Positions 37,600 to 49,060 of a stretch of 64,000 bases of DNA are shown piece after piece. Below the pieces are notes generated by a model that was not told the origin of the DNA, ran no database searches, and saw only the letters and a program-made list of their open reading frames with translations. Location of the stretch: positions 2,819,333-2,883,332 of the forward strand of contig BSYO01000016.1 of NCBI GenBank assembly GCA_033239525.1. The letters run 5' to 3'. Source of the stretch: Nepenthes gracilis (Eukaryota > Streptophyta > Magnoliopsida > Caryophyllales > Nepenthaceae). Within the stretch, counting starts at the first letter, position 1. Each line of letters begins with the position of its first letter. A program made the position numbers and the translations under genes.

Positions 37600-39540
37600 T
37601 TATGAATCAGAATAAGTTAGGTCAAATGATATCTAACTTACCCCTGACTAATACTCATATATATTTTAGACAACAGACTTGTAGATGATGGACGTTTCTA
37701 AGTCATTCATATGTATTTTAAGTAAAATATTCACGTTTAATAAGCACTCAATCAATAAGTTAGGTCAATTGAGATTCTAAGTCAAAACGTTATGAATTAA
37801 TAAGTGCACTAATACTCAATCAATACACATTTCTAAGTCATTCATATGTATTTTAAGTAAAATATTCACGTTTAATAAGCATCCAATCAATACACGTGTG
37901 TATTTGAAATATGATGTTGACACTTGATGTACACTTTTATTCAGTATAGATTGTACTCACTTATATCAATTTTCTATAAATAGACCCATTGACATAATGT
38001 TGATATTAGATATACACTTAATGGACATTTTTATACAGTACAAAATGTACTCACATATATCATTTTTCTATAAATAGACCCATTGATATAATTTGAGTTA
38101 TTTTTGCTAAAATTATGAAAGAAGAGAGAAAAAGAGAACGAGGGAGGGAGAAGAAGAAAGAGAAAGAAAGAAAAGAAATTAATATAAAATTATAGATATT
38201 TTATCATAAATTAAAATAAAGGTAAGTGTATTTAATTTTTTTATTACCGATCTTTTATATAATTCTGAGTATTTCTTATTCTAAATACTCATATATATAT
38301 TAATTTCGTATTTAAACTATTTTAAACTTTGTATACATAGAATTCTACTATCGTTTTATGAAATTTTATAATATAAATATTTTAAATTCATACAAATCAT
38401 ATTTAAATGTTAAATTTTTACAATATACTCTTGTATAGGTTTAAATTATATACAAATAATTTTACAAATCCTTAGTTTCAAATATTTAATTTTGTATATC
38501 TGAAATTATCATATAATTGTCCACACATGTTTTATATTTAAGAGAAATTATAAGATCTATATTTAATTTTTTTGAGTTTTTGGTTTTGATAATTTTACAT
38601 ATTATCTGTTTATAAGAAATTTGTGAGAATTGCTTTAACTATCTTAATTTTCTATAGAAGTCTATTACAAATGCTTCCACATGCTTTTAAATTAAACATT
38701 ATAATTCCTACATGTTTGTAATTTTACCATATACTATATGTTACACATTTGAAGAAATATAAAGAAAGACTTTACATAAATTTTAATAAAGAAAATATTT
38801 TATCCGGTATGAAAAAATTAAAGAATATTTATATTTAAGTAGAATTTTACGTTTAATTAAGTATGGACTATTGTAAATATTTGATGGAATATATTCAAAT
38901 ATATCTTAATATATTGTTAATAAATTAAAGATCAAACCTTTCATCCGTAAGTCAAAAAAGTAATATTCATTTATATTTATATAGTTATATATAGATGATC
39001 TACCTATGAGTCTTAAATAGTAGTGTATAACCTTTAATTGTGTAAAACTATTATAACTCGTGCTTTGGGATTCACCTTTATTAGTGAGATTATTGCCAAT
39101 CATTTATTCTTTTTATATATTAGTATGATTTGAACATATTTTATATATCAACATACTTTTTGTATAATTTATATTTATTGAAAAAGTTATTATCGGTCAT
39201 TTATTTTTTTCATATGTTAGTATAATTTGAACATGTTTTATATATTAACATATTTTTGGTATAATTTTTGTTATTATATAAACTTTGTCACAATTTAAAT
39301 CATTATTAATTGGTTTGAGTATGCAGTTATTAATATTTTAGACCTTTGAATCATTACATATTTTCAAGATATTTCGTTGATATATATATATATATATTCA
39401 CATATGAAATATATATGTTTTATTGAGTAATTAACTCATTATTACCTTAATTATTTGTTAATCTTTCAGATTAGTAGGTTCAGATTCCACATAGGAGGGC
39501 TGGACCACGAGAATGGATGTTTGGGAGATTGTTTTTAGAA
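37600..39540 (+). repeat. AT-rich LTR-like relic, plus orientation
   Basis: Plus-strand order: an upstream direct repeat (CATTTCTAAGTCATTCATATG at about 37690 and 37825), TTTTTCTATAAATAGACCC at 37969 and again at 38065, a purine-rich leader (38120-38180), AAATAAAGGTAAGTGTA at 38215 matching a splice donor, then AT-rich sequence, and an acceptor-like AATCTTTCAGATTAG at about 39458. It is the same layout as the minus-oriented copies. Non-coding. Confidence 0.5.
37922..38094 (+). repeat. Tandem duplication of a TATA-containing promoter-like block
   Basis: Two adjacent copies carry ACTTGATGTACACTTTTA / ACTTAATGGACATTTTTA, GTACTCACTTATATCA / GTACTCACATATATCA and CTATAAATAGACCCATTGA, with a period of about 95 bp. 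The LTR-like relic thus has two TATA motifs in series. Confidence 0.75.
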
Positions 39541-40309
39541 TATATAATATTATGATGTTTTATTATAATTTAATAATTCAGAATATTAACTTTTAATTTT
39601 TAATTATTTCAATGCTTTAATTTATATTGTATCTAGCCGATAATTTTGTTATGTTGATAATGCTTAAAGTCTAATTATTAAAATTTGGAAAGCTAATTTT
39701 AATACCACCCTTATTCTTAATTGAGATATTTTTCCTTACGAATAATATTATAGTTTGAATTTTGATATTTGACTTTTAATTTCCTATTCATTCGATGTTT
39801 TAATTTATATCGTATCTAATTGATGATTTTGTTATGTTGATAACGCTTAAGTTTGATTGTTAAATTTTAGAAAGTTAGTTTTGATACTCTGATTTTTAAT
39901 TATGATACTTTTTATTACGAATAGTCTAAAATTATATAGTTGTTGAATTTTGGCCATTGTTGAGTATGACTTTTGGGTCATATGATGTAATTTTTAAATA
40001 TCGTATGGGTTGTCTAACAGTTTTTAATGTAGGTTTGCATTCTGACGTTAATTTCAGTTAAAGTTGGTGAAAAAAATAATTTAATTTTAAATCTTAAAGA
40101 TTAAAAAATAACATAATTATAGATTAAAAAATTATAAATTAGATTTTGGGACGAAAAACCTAAAATTTGTCATTAGTTTTCAATAGGTTTTCTACATAAA
40201 AATTCGATTGTTTCCTATGTCGTGGTCTCTTATCGGTAATGAACATGTAAAAACTATTTTATATGTCAAGATTGAAGTGGCATGTTTAGAACAGCCTGTA
40301 TTATTAATT

Positions 40310-40720
40310 TTATTATAAATATATATATTTTTTATTTTAAAAAGTTTTATGTTTAAAAAAATTATTTTAATAAATTATATTTTTTATAACTTTTATATTT
40401 AAAAATTCTTTATTTAAATATATCCTTAAATAATATTTTAATTTAAATATCTTAATTAATATTTGATATTTTTACATATTTTTATATAAAAATAAAATTT
40501 TAAATAAAAATACATAAAAATTAAAAATATCTATGGATCAGCACTCAAACTAGCTTGGTTTGAATTATACATAAACGTCGTTATGGCTTTTGTCTCGGGT
40601 AATCAAATTGTGTCCAGATTAATCCAACTTAACACTTACAAATTTCACATAAATTTGACCCGTGTCCGACCCTGACCCAATTTTGATCGGGTTTAACAAC
40701 TATTATAGATTGACAAACAT
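40310..40720. repeat. Dispersed repeat, copy 1 of 3
   Basis: An AT-rich segment around ATTCTTTATTTAAATATATCC and ATATTTTTATATAAAAAT-like blocks is followed by ATGGATCAGCACTCAAAC and GACCCGTGTCCGACCCTGACC. Similar ordered blocks occur at about 50910-51130 and 51580-51960. The class is unknown. Confidence 0.4.
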
Positions 40721-41053
40721 AGCACTTGCATCCACAGAAAGGGCAAATAAGCACCCACACAAACAGTTAAATTAAAACACAACAATACAGACACACATTA
40801 TAACATCAATAATCTGTTATATTGCTCACATTTTCTATGCCTTCAGCACCATTCTATCATAAAGAGCAACAATCTGTTGAACTCTTTGAAACAAAATCAA
40901 AGAAGAGTCATCTCAATATCAATAATTCTCAGGTATTCTGTTTCTTTAACAACGCAACACATCATATGTATAGGGCAGGAAGCTGTGGAGCTCGCCGAAA
41001 CAAAGACAAATAAAAGAAGGGTGGCAGCCATTAGATCAATTGATATCAGCAAA

Positions 41054-41877
41054 TCACCGGCAGTTGATCTGATGGTATCGGTCCAAACGGATAGGTGGGT
41101 AAAGATCTTGACATGAATCGACAATGATCCTTGCTTCCTTACTGAGCCACATCGCTGCTGATTTGTCAAGGAACAGAAGGTCCTTCTGCAAACTAGTGCA
41201 ATAGGAAGAAGATTGCTGCTTGCTTCCTCTCTGCTGCTTAGCCTTGTTTGATGCTGTTGGATTCATGTATCGCGGTTTAGTTGGGCTGCACTCTTCTGTT
41301 CTCTCGGTGTTGCTAGACACCGAAGTTGCAGATAGTGACATCGGGGAAGTTGAAGTCGAGCTCTGATCATTCAGAAACTTAGAACTCGGCTTAGAACAAG
41401 AATGAGCAATTTGGCCCATTGTCCGAGGCCTTGAAGACACTCTCGTCGTGGCATTGCCTTTTCGATTTTCACTGAACCGAGCAGGAAGTTATTTGAATTC
41501 CTAGCTTTAAGCTTGGACGGTGGTGTAGTATGGGGCAGATCAAATAGGCCTTCTTCCATCAACTTACTTTCCCATGGCTCTGCTGCCGTGGAATGGTCGA
41601 CTTGTTTAGGTTTGAGAGTGCTAACTGGCAATTTTGTTCCGGGATTCAGATTCGGGATTGGCTTAATCAACTGTAAACAGAAGAAAACTATGTTTTTCTC
41701 ATCATCTTAATCATATAAATGCAAGAAAATAGCAAGCTCAGGATACTATGTTCTGGATTCTTTACCTCTTGAGTGGAAGAGTATGGGAATTTCCCTTTCC
41801 CCTTCAACTATCCCTTGCCTCATTTGCAGCTTTGTCCTTAACTTTTCAACACTTCTTCTACCGTCACACCAACCTTC
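41054..41877 (-). pseudogene. Decayed 3' part of the IQD gene
   Basis: Exon 4 starts [20 protein letters not shown] as in IQD relatives, then loses register after about residue 30 around ATTCCCATACTC. Exon 5 opens [20 protein letters not shown] and passes straight from VDHS to [13 protein letters not shown], skipping the usual WGWSW-type block. The frame then shifts by one base at about 41466-41474, continuing as [14 protein letters not shown] to a TGA at 41056-41054. Each change could be a sequencing error, but the in-frame loss of the tryptophan-rich block cannot be explained that way. I judge pseudogenisation likely, not proven. Confidence 0.7.
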
Positions 41878-44800
41878 CTAGCAAATTCAAAGGCAACCGG
41901 TCATTTTCTTTAGGAGCATGTCAGATTGAGAGGAATAAGTGTTGGGTTTTTTGGGTCACTCATTTATAAGAAACTCAACAAACAAAAAGTCATCGGAGGT
42001 TCGCATGAAATTCGTGCGAGGATCGAAGTTCATGTGTGCAGCGAAGGGCCAGGAGGCAGGTTCAAGTCAGGCGGTTGAGGGGCGCTCGAGCTTGGACGTC
42101 GATTCTAGATTGATGGAGGATTGCTGGCACTCGCCTTACGCTCGAGCGGTGAAGAGGCATAGATTTTAGACTTGGTGTGCTCGCTAAGCGCTCGCCGGGT
42201 GCTCGAGCGCAGAATCCGAACCGGTGTTCTCAATCTGTGCCGGCCGGGCGCTCGAACGTCGGTACACTGTATAAAATACGGTTCACGCGTTTTAGGGTTA
42301 AGTTTTTTGAAATCTATCTCTATAAGGGGAGCCGCACATAGAGAGAGGAGAGAAGAAGAGAGAAGATGAAGAGGTTTGGTATCCGGTCGAGGTTTGATTT
42401 GAGTTTTGTTTTTCACTAAGGTCGGGTACGTCGTTTTGGAGGTGATTCTAGAAACATATTTTCATTTGGTTGCTCTTTTTCTCATTATATTTCTCTTGTG
42501 AGTTGTCAAGTGTATTGAAAGGGAGTTGTATTTAACCATTCTTTACTTGAAGTTCAGAGTAAAGGGATTTTAGATGGGGTTATTGTAACCAACACTATTT
42601 ATAGTGGATTTGTTTGGAATTTATCCCATAATTTTTTCTATGGTTGAGAAGGATTTTCCACGTTAAAAATTATTATATATTATTTATTTTTATACTCACA
42701 AATTTAGTGGCTGACGGTTAACGAAGGGATTCGGGCTTATTCCGTTGCACCAAATCGGGTGTATTTGGGTGCCAAATTCCCAATAATAAGATAGGAAAAA
42801 ATTATGGTGGATGATATTTTCAACACCTAGTTTGGCTGTACAATGGCTTAAATGAGTAAATATTAGTTGCTTATTACAAGATAAGTGAAAATAATAACTT
42901 TGCCGCCATGCCCTCAGCCACCCAAAGGCAACGGCCCACCTTTGGTGACCCCTTGCCAGATATCCCCTACACCAGTTCAACTTTGGCATCCCCCTGCACC
43001 AGTTCAACGCACCATCGGCCAACCCTCGTCCATCCACCACTGTGATAGTTTTCTCGTCATATTTCCAGAGGTAATATTTATGTTTCGTAAGCAAATAATC
43101 TAATATTTATTCCTACTTTGTTCCTAATAATACTTACTTTTAACTTAATTTTTCCGTCCATACATTATTTCCCTTCGGCAACCAAACTGACCCATGAGTA
43201 TAATCTACGAAGAAGAAATAGTGACATAAAATACAGCTGAATAAGGATTTCATAGTACCTTTGCTTGCTTAATGGGCTCAACTAGGTTGTGATATTTGTC
43301 GTATGATTTTCCCTCTGCTTGCTCTCCTGAAGACAATCTTAAACGTCGTTCCCTTGCGTGGGCTTGGGCTCGTACAAGAGCCTGCATGCATCTTAGTGTC
43401 ACGGCAGCTTGCTTCCGGACCAGTCGACCACGAACGAGAGCTTGAAGCCTCACAATTGCTTTCAAGGCCCTCAGAGCCTGTCTCGCCTGCAAGCATCCCA
43501 AAACAGGGCACAGATGCATTAGCCCATTTGCAGAATTTTGGTGTAAATGGCTTCCAGAAGGAGGTTTCTCAGAGCTTTTTCGAAATTTTGTTTCAGCATT
43601 TTCATATTGATTTCAAGAACATATGAAGTATTGAGTTCGGAAACTTTGGAAAAAAAAAAAATCACTTTAATGTCATTTTTCCATCATACAATACCCGGAA
43701 AGTTCTCGTTGGTTTACCTGTATTTGAAATCCAGGGAAAATTACGAAAATATCATATAATTTTCTATTTCTCTTTGCAACGTTCTCTTTAGTTTCATAAT
43801 GTTTTCAATGGAAAAAGTCCTGCTTGATAAATTAATAAAAATAAGTAAATAAAAAAAGAGGAATAATAAGTGTATATATGATAATATTCTTTATATTGTC
43901 TTTGGTAGTACTATATGCTGAATTATCTAATGCTCAACAGAGCAGAGCTAGCCTATTTTAGGGCTTCTATAGGCACTCTTGACACTTGATACTTTTTCCC
44001 AACCAATATCACGATTTAACTGCCAACTACTTTACCCATCAATCGTCATAGCTTATCTAGAGACAAATCTATCTATAGGGTAGTGCAATAAACGTTTACA
44101 TATCTTAAAACCATCATATACAACTTAGAAATTGTTTATTGCAGAAATAATCCTTAAGTTTCCTACCATCAAAATTTTAACTAAAAGTTATGTGATTTGA
44201 TTCTTATTAGTTCAAAGACAAAATCAAATACAAGGGATTATTATATTATATAGACAGTTTAAAGTTCCCATTAGGTTGTAAAAGGTGAATAATGTTTAAA
44301 GAAATATGGTTTCATATACGTCTTGATGTCTTTACTAAAAAATTGTATAGATTTTAATTCTATTTTTTTGAACAATTAGGAACATATAACACAATACTTT
44401 TAATTTGGTGAGCCGTTCATCCAAAATTTCCTCTTTTCATTTAGGCCTTGAACCCCAAAACACTTGATTTGACCAACTTTCCTCTTCCCCAAACACAATC
44501 TCTCAAATATACAAGCAGCGAAAATAATGACATTTGCTATCAATTAATTCCCCACATGAAAATTTTTATGTTTTACTTTCAAAGGCTCCTTCATGATTCT
44601 ATTTGCAGAATTATTCAAAACATTTGGGGAAAGATATTATGTAAAGTTGTCATTGCATAATCCGTTAGTCATTGATTTGAATCATGAAAGTGAATTTTTA
44701 CGTACGATATAAGACCACATATAATAAATTTAAGTCAGTATAATCCATTAGTATACTAGAATACCCTTTAATTACAACATTTAGAATTTCCTTTTTTTCA

Positions 44801-45618
44801 TTTTCACATTAGCTTTGGACCTATATAGGCAAAGAAGTTGGGAAACATATATATATTTCAATATGACAAAAAAGGAAAATTTTGTTAAAGTTTACTTGTA
44901 ATTTGGTCACTCGATCACCCAAAATTTCCTAAACAGTCAAACTTTTCCGAACTGAAGCAGCCCTTCAAATAAACGCTTCAATTCATCACATTTCTCAGAT
45001 AGAGTCTCTTCATTACACATGGAGGAAGAGAAAACAGAGAGAAAATGATGAATTCACATCCATTCAGCAGCCAAACATCGTGCAATTTTTATTTCCTTGA
45101 TACAGCAAAGAAACTTATAAAATTGTTAAATAAATAAATAATAGCAGTAGAAAGGATGGCGAAGAGAAGTTAATTACCAAAAATCCTCGGAATGCGGTTT
45201 GAATTCGGATGGAAGCCCATTCTTGCTTGACAATCAAGAAATCTTTAGGAGGAGCACGAATCACAGTAGCCATAGCAGCAATAAAGCCATCATCAGCCGT
45301 TGATGATACATCAGACGCCTCTGATGCCGCCGCCATCTGCCGTCCTTTTACTGATGATGATGATTCAAAGAAAGAAGAGCTCCTCCATGGCTTCCACTTT
45401 CTACGGTTCTTACCACCAGGCTTCTCCTAGCAGCCCCAAAAAAATTCATAACAGCAAAATTCACAAGTCAAAAATTCGACGATGAAATTGAAAGAAGAAG
45501 AATTACAAAGGGTAATCGCTGAAACATTCATAGCTTGATGTGTTTATCTTACATGTTCGCTTTGATTAGGCTTTTTGACAGTGATTAGTGATTTTAACCA
45601 ATTTCCTGAGGCACCCAT
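41054..45618 (-). CDS. IQD (IQ67-domain) calmodulin-binding protein, 3' exons damaged
   Basis: Exons on the minus strand: 45618-45553 (22 codons, [13 protein letters not shown]...), 45426-45178 (83), 43486-43259 (76), 41877-41766 (112 nt) and 41670-41054. The first three join in phase 0. IQD proteins are plant scaffolds that bind calmodulin and associate with microtubules or nuclei. The N-terminal basic segment ([17 protein letters not shown]) and the IQ67 domain ([49 protein letters not shown]) are intact, and the exon 2/3 junction falls where IQD genes have a conserved phase-0 intron. Exon 4 has one base too many, so joining to exon 5 ends translation two codons in (about 220 residues). Exon 5 has a further frame change near 41470. 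The C-terminal part is recognisable ([15 protein letters not shown]) in the shifted frame. Confidence 0.85.
41940..42785. mobile_element. Solo LTR in IQD intron 3
   Basis: 846 bp flanked by a perfect 5-bp target-site duplication ATAAG (41935-41939 and 42786-42790). The ends are TGTTGGG and CCCAATA; the latter is one transition from the exact inverted repeat CCCAACA. Inside are a TATA motif (TATAAAATAC, 42270) and a TTTTAGGGTTAAG leader. TGTTGGG ends are common in Ty1/copia LTRs. The GC-richer 5' half contrasts with the surrounding intron. No internal element sequence remains. Confidence 0.88.
42826..43200. mobile_element. MITE-like insertion in IQD intron 3
   Basis: The left side reads CCTAGTTTGGCTGTACAATGG; the right side in reverse complement reads GGTCAGTTTGGTTGCCGAAGG. 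These are inverted AGTTTGGYTG ends of the kind seen in hAT or Harbinger MITEs. The interior (42900-43040) is unusually C-rich with a repeated CACCAGTTCAAC motif (42969 and 42997). No target-site duplication could be fixed. Confidence 0.45.
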
Positions 45619-45740
45619 TCGAGAATAGCCAGTGCTGCAGAGAGAGACAGAGAGAAAGTGAAATTAAAGAGAGTAAGATAAGGTTTTGCTAATGCCACGA
45701 CGATGACCTTTCAGATATATGGGTACTAGCCGTTGGGTAT
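45619..45740 (-). promoter_or_regulatory. Promoter / 5' UTR region of the IQD gene
   Basis: Upstream of the start on the minus strand lie a CT-rich leader (CTTTCTCTCTGTCTCTCTCT, 45658-45639) and a TATA-like CCATATATCTG at about 45722. The spacing of roughly 60 bp to the CT-rich leader is plausible for a plant promoter. Confidence 0.4.
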
Positions 45741-45901
45741 TTTGAATTTGAATTCGATGCAGGTAACGTTATTTTCATAGATTCTATTTCTTTTAAGAAA
45801 TTCATAAACAAAAATAAAATAAAATAAAATAAAGGCGTTTAAAAAACATTCCCGAACTCTTTGTTTAAAAAATTATTATTCATTTTTTATATATTATATA
45901 A

Positions 45902-45902
45902 A

Positions 45903-45940
<38 letters not shown>
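45902..45940. repeat. ATT microsatellite
   Basis: Thirteen uninterrupted units of the ATT/TTA type. Confidence 0.95.
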
Positions 45941-48640
45941 ATTTTCTGCATAATCAGCAAATTATCACATGGCTCAAAAATACTAAATTTAATGTAATTA
46001 TTTATACTAAAATAAAATTGATAAAAGAGCTAAAAATAATAAAAATTGAGAATTTTTTAAAATAAATATTTAAGAATGCTATAAATATTTTTTCTGAGAA
46101 AATATGGTGGATCATTTATTATTCATTTTGAGTTGTCTTTGTCAGTATTCTGACAAATTTTGGGCCCAACAAGATTAAATGCTACAATAACTTATGAAGG
46201 TTAGTATAGTCCATGAGAATAATTATTTTATAAATTTTTTTATTTTGTAAACATTATAAAATTTTATATAAGATTAGTATTTAAAACATGATATACATGG
46301 CCTTTGGGGACCCATCTCATTAAAAGAAGGGTTGATTTAATCTATTTTAATTAGATTCATTGATGAAAAATTGTGTTATTTTTTTAAAAATAATGTTATT
46401 TAATTTATTAAAAAAAATATGTTAAAGATCCAATGTTATCAAACAGTTATTGTTGAGAGGAATTGAATCAACTCATTTCTTAGATGGGTAGAGACCCCAA
46501 ATCCAATATAAATATGGGTTTTTGGGTATTTATTCTTATAAGAGATGGATTAATTTAACCTTTTTTAATTATAATTGTTCGATCAATATTTAATTATTGA
46601 GATTTTTTTAAAAAAAAATAAATAGCCTTTTCCTTTTAATAGAAAATAATACGATTATTTGATTAATATCGAATAGTTATAATTAGAATAAATTAAATTA
46701 ATATCTCTTTTAGAAGTTTAAGCTCCCTAAATGCATGCTTATGGCACTTATGTGACAATAAAAATTAGTTTTAGTAATTAATTTAGCTAATGTGATTTCC
46801 AATGACCATTTTAAACCAATTCAACTTTCAAATACTATCTGTCTATATATTTATTTTTGTCACTTTTATTTATACCACATGTATAACTATTTTTTGATAA
46901 CTATAATTTTCAAAAAAATTTAAATTTATAAGCTGTTATCTATTCAAAAAGTAATCTTTTGATATCAGATAATCTTATTTTTATTATAATTTTGAATTTA
47001 AATTATTAAATGTAGTCAAACAAAAATATCATTATATCATAGAGACTATTTACACAAACTTCTTTATATTTATAAAGAATGAATATTATCTTAAGAAAAA
47101 TATCATTATACTATGCATTAAAACATTTCCTTAAGACAACGAAATCACAGTTGAGTCTATGATTATTATTTTAATTTCTATAATCATATATATGAATTTA
47201 TTTGGTATATAATTTTTATGAATAATGTCATGCATTTGAAGTTTAGCCCACGTATAATATCTGATATATAAATTTTATAAATAGATTATTTATTATCATT
47301 TAAAAAATTTCTATGCTAATAAATATAAAAAATGAATTAGGGCACCACCATATGATTTCCAGGACGATGAATATTTAATGCAACGGGTACAAATTTCAAT
47401 TCTCGAAAGCTGTAAAGCTGATAGGAGATTTAATCCTTTCAACCATAAAATGAACTTGTATATTAATGGAGAGAGATTTCAAAGTACACTTAAACTTATG
47501 AACTTAATTAATATAAGGGTATTTATATTAAATATTTTTAAATATTTTCTATTATAAAATTATCGTGAATTAGGCTATTTATTAGTATAAATGCAAAATT
47601 AGGTTTGATTTTTTTAATATAAAATACAAAAATGGATAAAAGGATAGTTACTTTTGGCAATTGTGACCTACATGAGTGTGTGCAAAGAAACATACTATAA
47701 TATAGATCATAATATTCATAAATATATAAAGTTAAAATTTACTTAAGAATTTGTTTAACAATTCCAAGATTGATATTAAATCATAGGCATCAACTTTTAA
47801 GATAATAACAAGCAAATAAGCACTCATCATTCATAATTCAAGTGTCAAAATTAAAGAATGTATATAAGAAAATGTACGTGTACACACACACGAGTTGGTA
47901 TCCTCTTTCAATATTCATGTCATTTTGTGGCTAAGATGGATTAGGTCAAGTCTAGTCATCATAGATGCCCACCTAAGTTTAATGGGACTGAAGAATATTA
48001 ATATCCTACCCATATCGAAGAAAGACAAGGGCACAGGGTGCCAATCAATTGATCTAGCCTCACGTTAGCTTGAAGGTTGAATGAGAGCATAATATAAAAA
48101 TGTAATTGTTACTGTATTTTTATTTGTAATATTATTTAAATCTAGCGTTATATCAAAATTTTCATCCATTATAAGATGACATTTCAAAAAACTCAAAGCT
48201 TTTTTCTAAAATGAAGAGGCAAACAAGTAATGAATCTTTCAACATTTTATTTAAAGATCTTTTGTCACCAAAGTTAATAAGTTTTCCTGAGAGAATATTA
48301 TTATTCATCAAAGATAAGCTTACTCACTCAAATTACATCCATCCCTTTAGCCACTAGCTAAGGACCATTTTTTATCCATACAGTCATTCTTAGGCCTTTT
48401 GAATGGCCAACCATGATACAAAATGTTCCTCCTAATTGTTCCTTTTGTTACCCTCAACAAGAGACCTTAGAGCCATCTATCGAATCCACCTTATGCTTGA
48501 CATGCATCCAAATTGGTTTGTTTGTTGCATGTGGTACACCTTCTTACCTCTGATTTTTGCATTCTAAATTGTCTATTACTAGTGACGTGAACGTTAAAAC
48601 TATCATCTACCAGTACATTCTTAAAATACTTTTAACATTT
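45941..48640. other. AT-rich intergenic sequence
   Basis: About 2.7 kb without any open frame of note, terminal repeats or recognisable element. Slightly less AT-rich between 47930 and 48560, where again no frame shows family features. Confidence 0.5.
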
Positions 48641-48649
48641 CACCTTTAT

Positions 48650-48725
48650 TATGGTAAGAGGGCCAACGCCGCTCTTACCCACGGATAATAAGTTCGAATC
48701 TCGATCACCATTATAATATATTAAG
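48650..48725 (+). mobile_element. SINE-like fragment
   Basis: TATGGTAAGAGGGCC followed about 30 bp later by AAGTTCGAATCTCG resembles the A and B boxes of a tRNA-derived polymerase III promoter. Plant SINE heads look like this. No complete tRNA fold, poly-A or T tail or duplication was seen, so the call is tentative. Confidence 0.4.
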
Positions 48726-48799
48726 ACATGCTATAATATATCATCATTGAACTTATGCAATAGTCCGATACTTAAACTAATAAAAATTCTACTCAATTT

Positions 48800-49060
48800 C
48801 TGTGATGTCTCACATTGGATTATAACATGTGTATGGAGGCCACCAGAACAAAACCGTGCGCTATACGAAAAGCGGACAATATAGCGGGTGAACGTTAAAA
48901 TGGTACAGACGGAGCTTACAATGGTCCAATGGGCTCCCAAGAGGGATGGATTGTGATATCCTAATAAAAATTCTACTCCATTGTGGACGCGTTTTGAGGC
49001 GGTGAAGGCCATAATTCGGGATCAATATTTTTTAATTTGGAGAAAATATTTTGGCCGGGA
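48800..49060 (-). mobile_element. Cassandra-like / dispersed non-coding repeat
   Basis: The plus strand carries GTGATGTCTCACATTGGATT, AAAACCGTGCG, AAAGCGGACAATATAGCGGG and GGACGCGTTTTGAGGCGGTG. These blocks resemble pieces of the plant TRIM element Cassandra, whose LTR holds a 5S rRNA-like promoter, read in reverse. The order is rearranged and a CTAATAAAAATTCTACTC block is duplicated (48777 and 48960), so this may be a chimera or a related repeat. Confidence 0.45.

Noticed and set aside
41940..42825. Alternative solo-LTR end at CAACA (42825), giving TGTTG...CAACA ends
   Set aside because: No matching flanking duplication, whereas the end at 42785 gives a perfect ATAAG duplication and a longer terminal inverted repeat.
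48650..48725. Complete tRNA gene at the SINE-like fragment
   Set aside because: Box-like motifs are present but no acceptor stem or anticodon arm can be paired.
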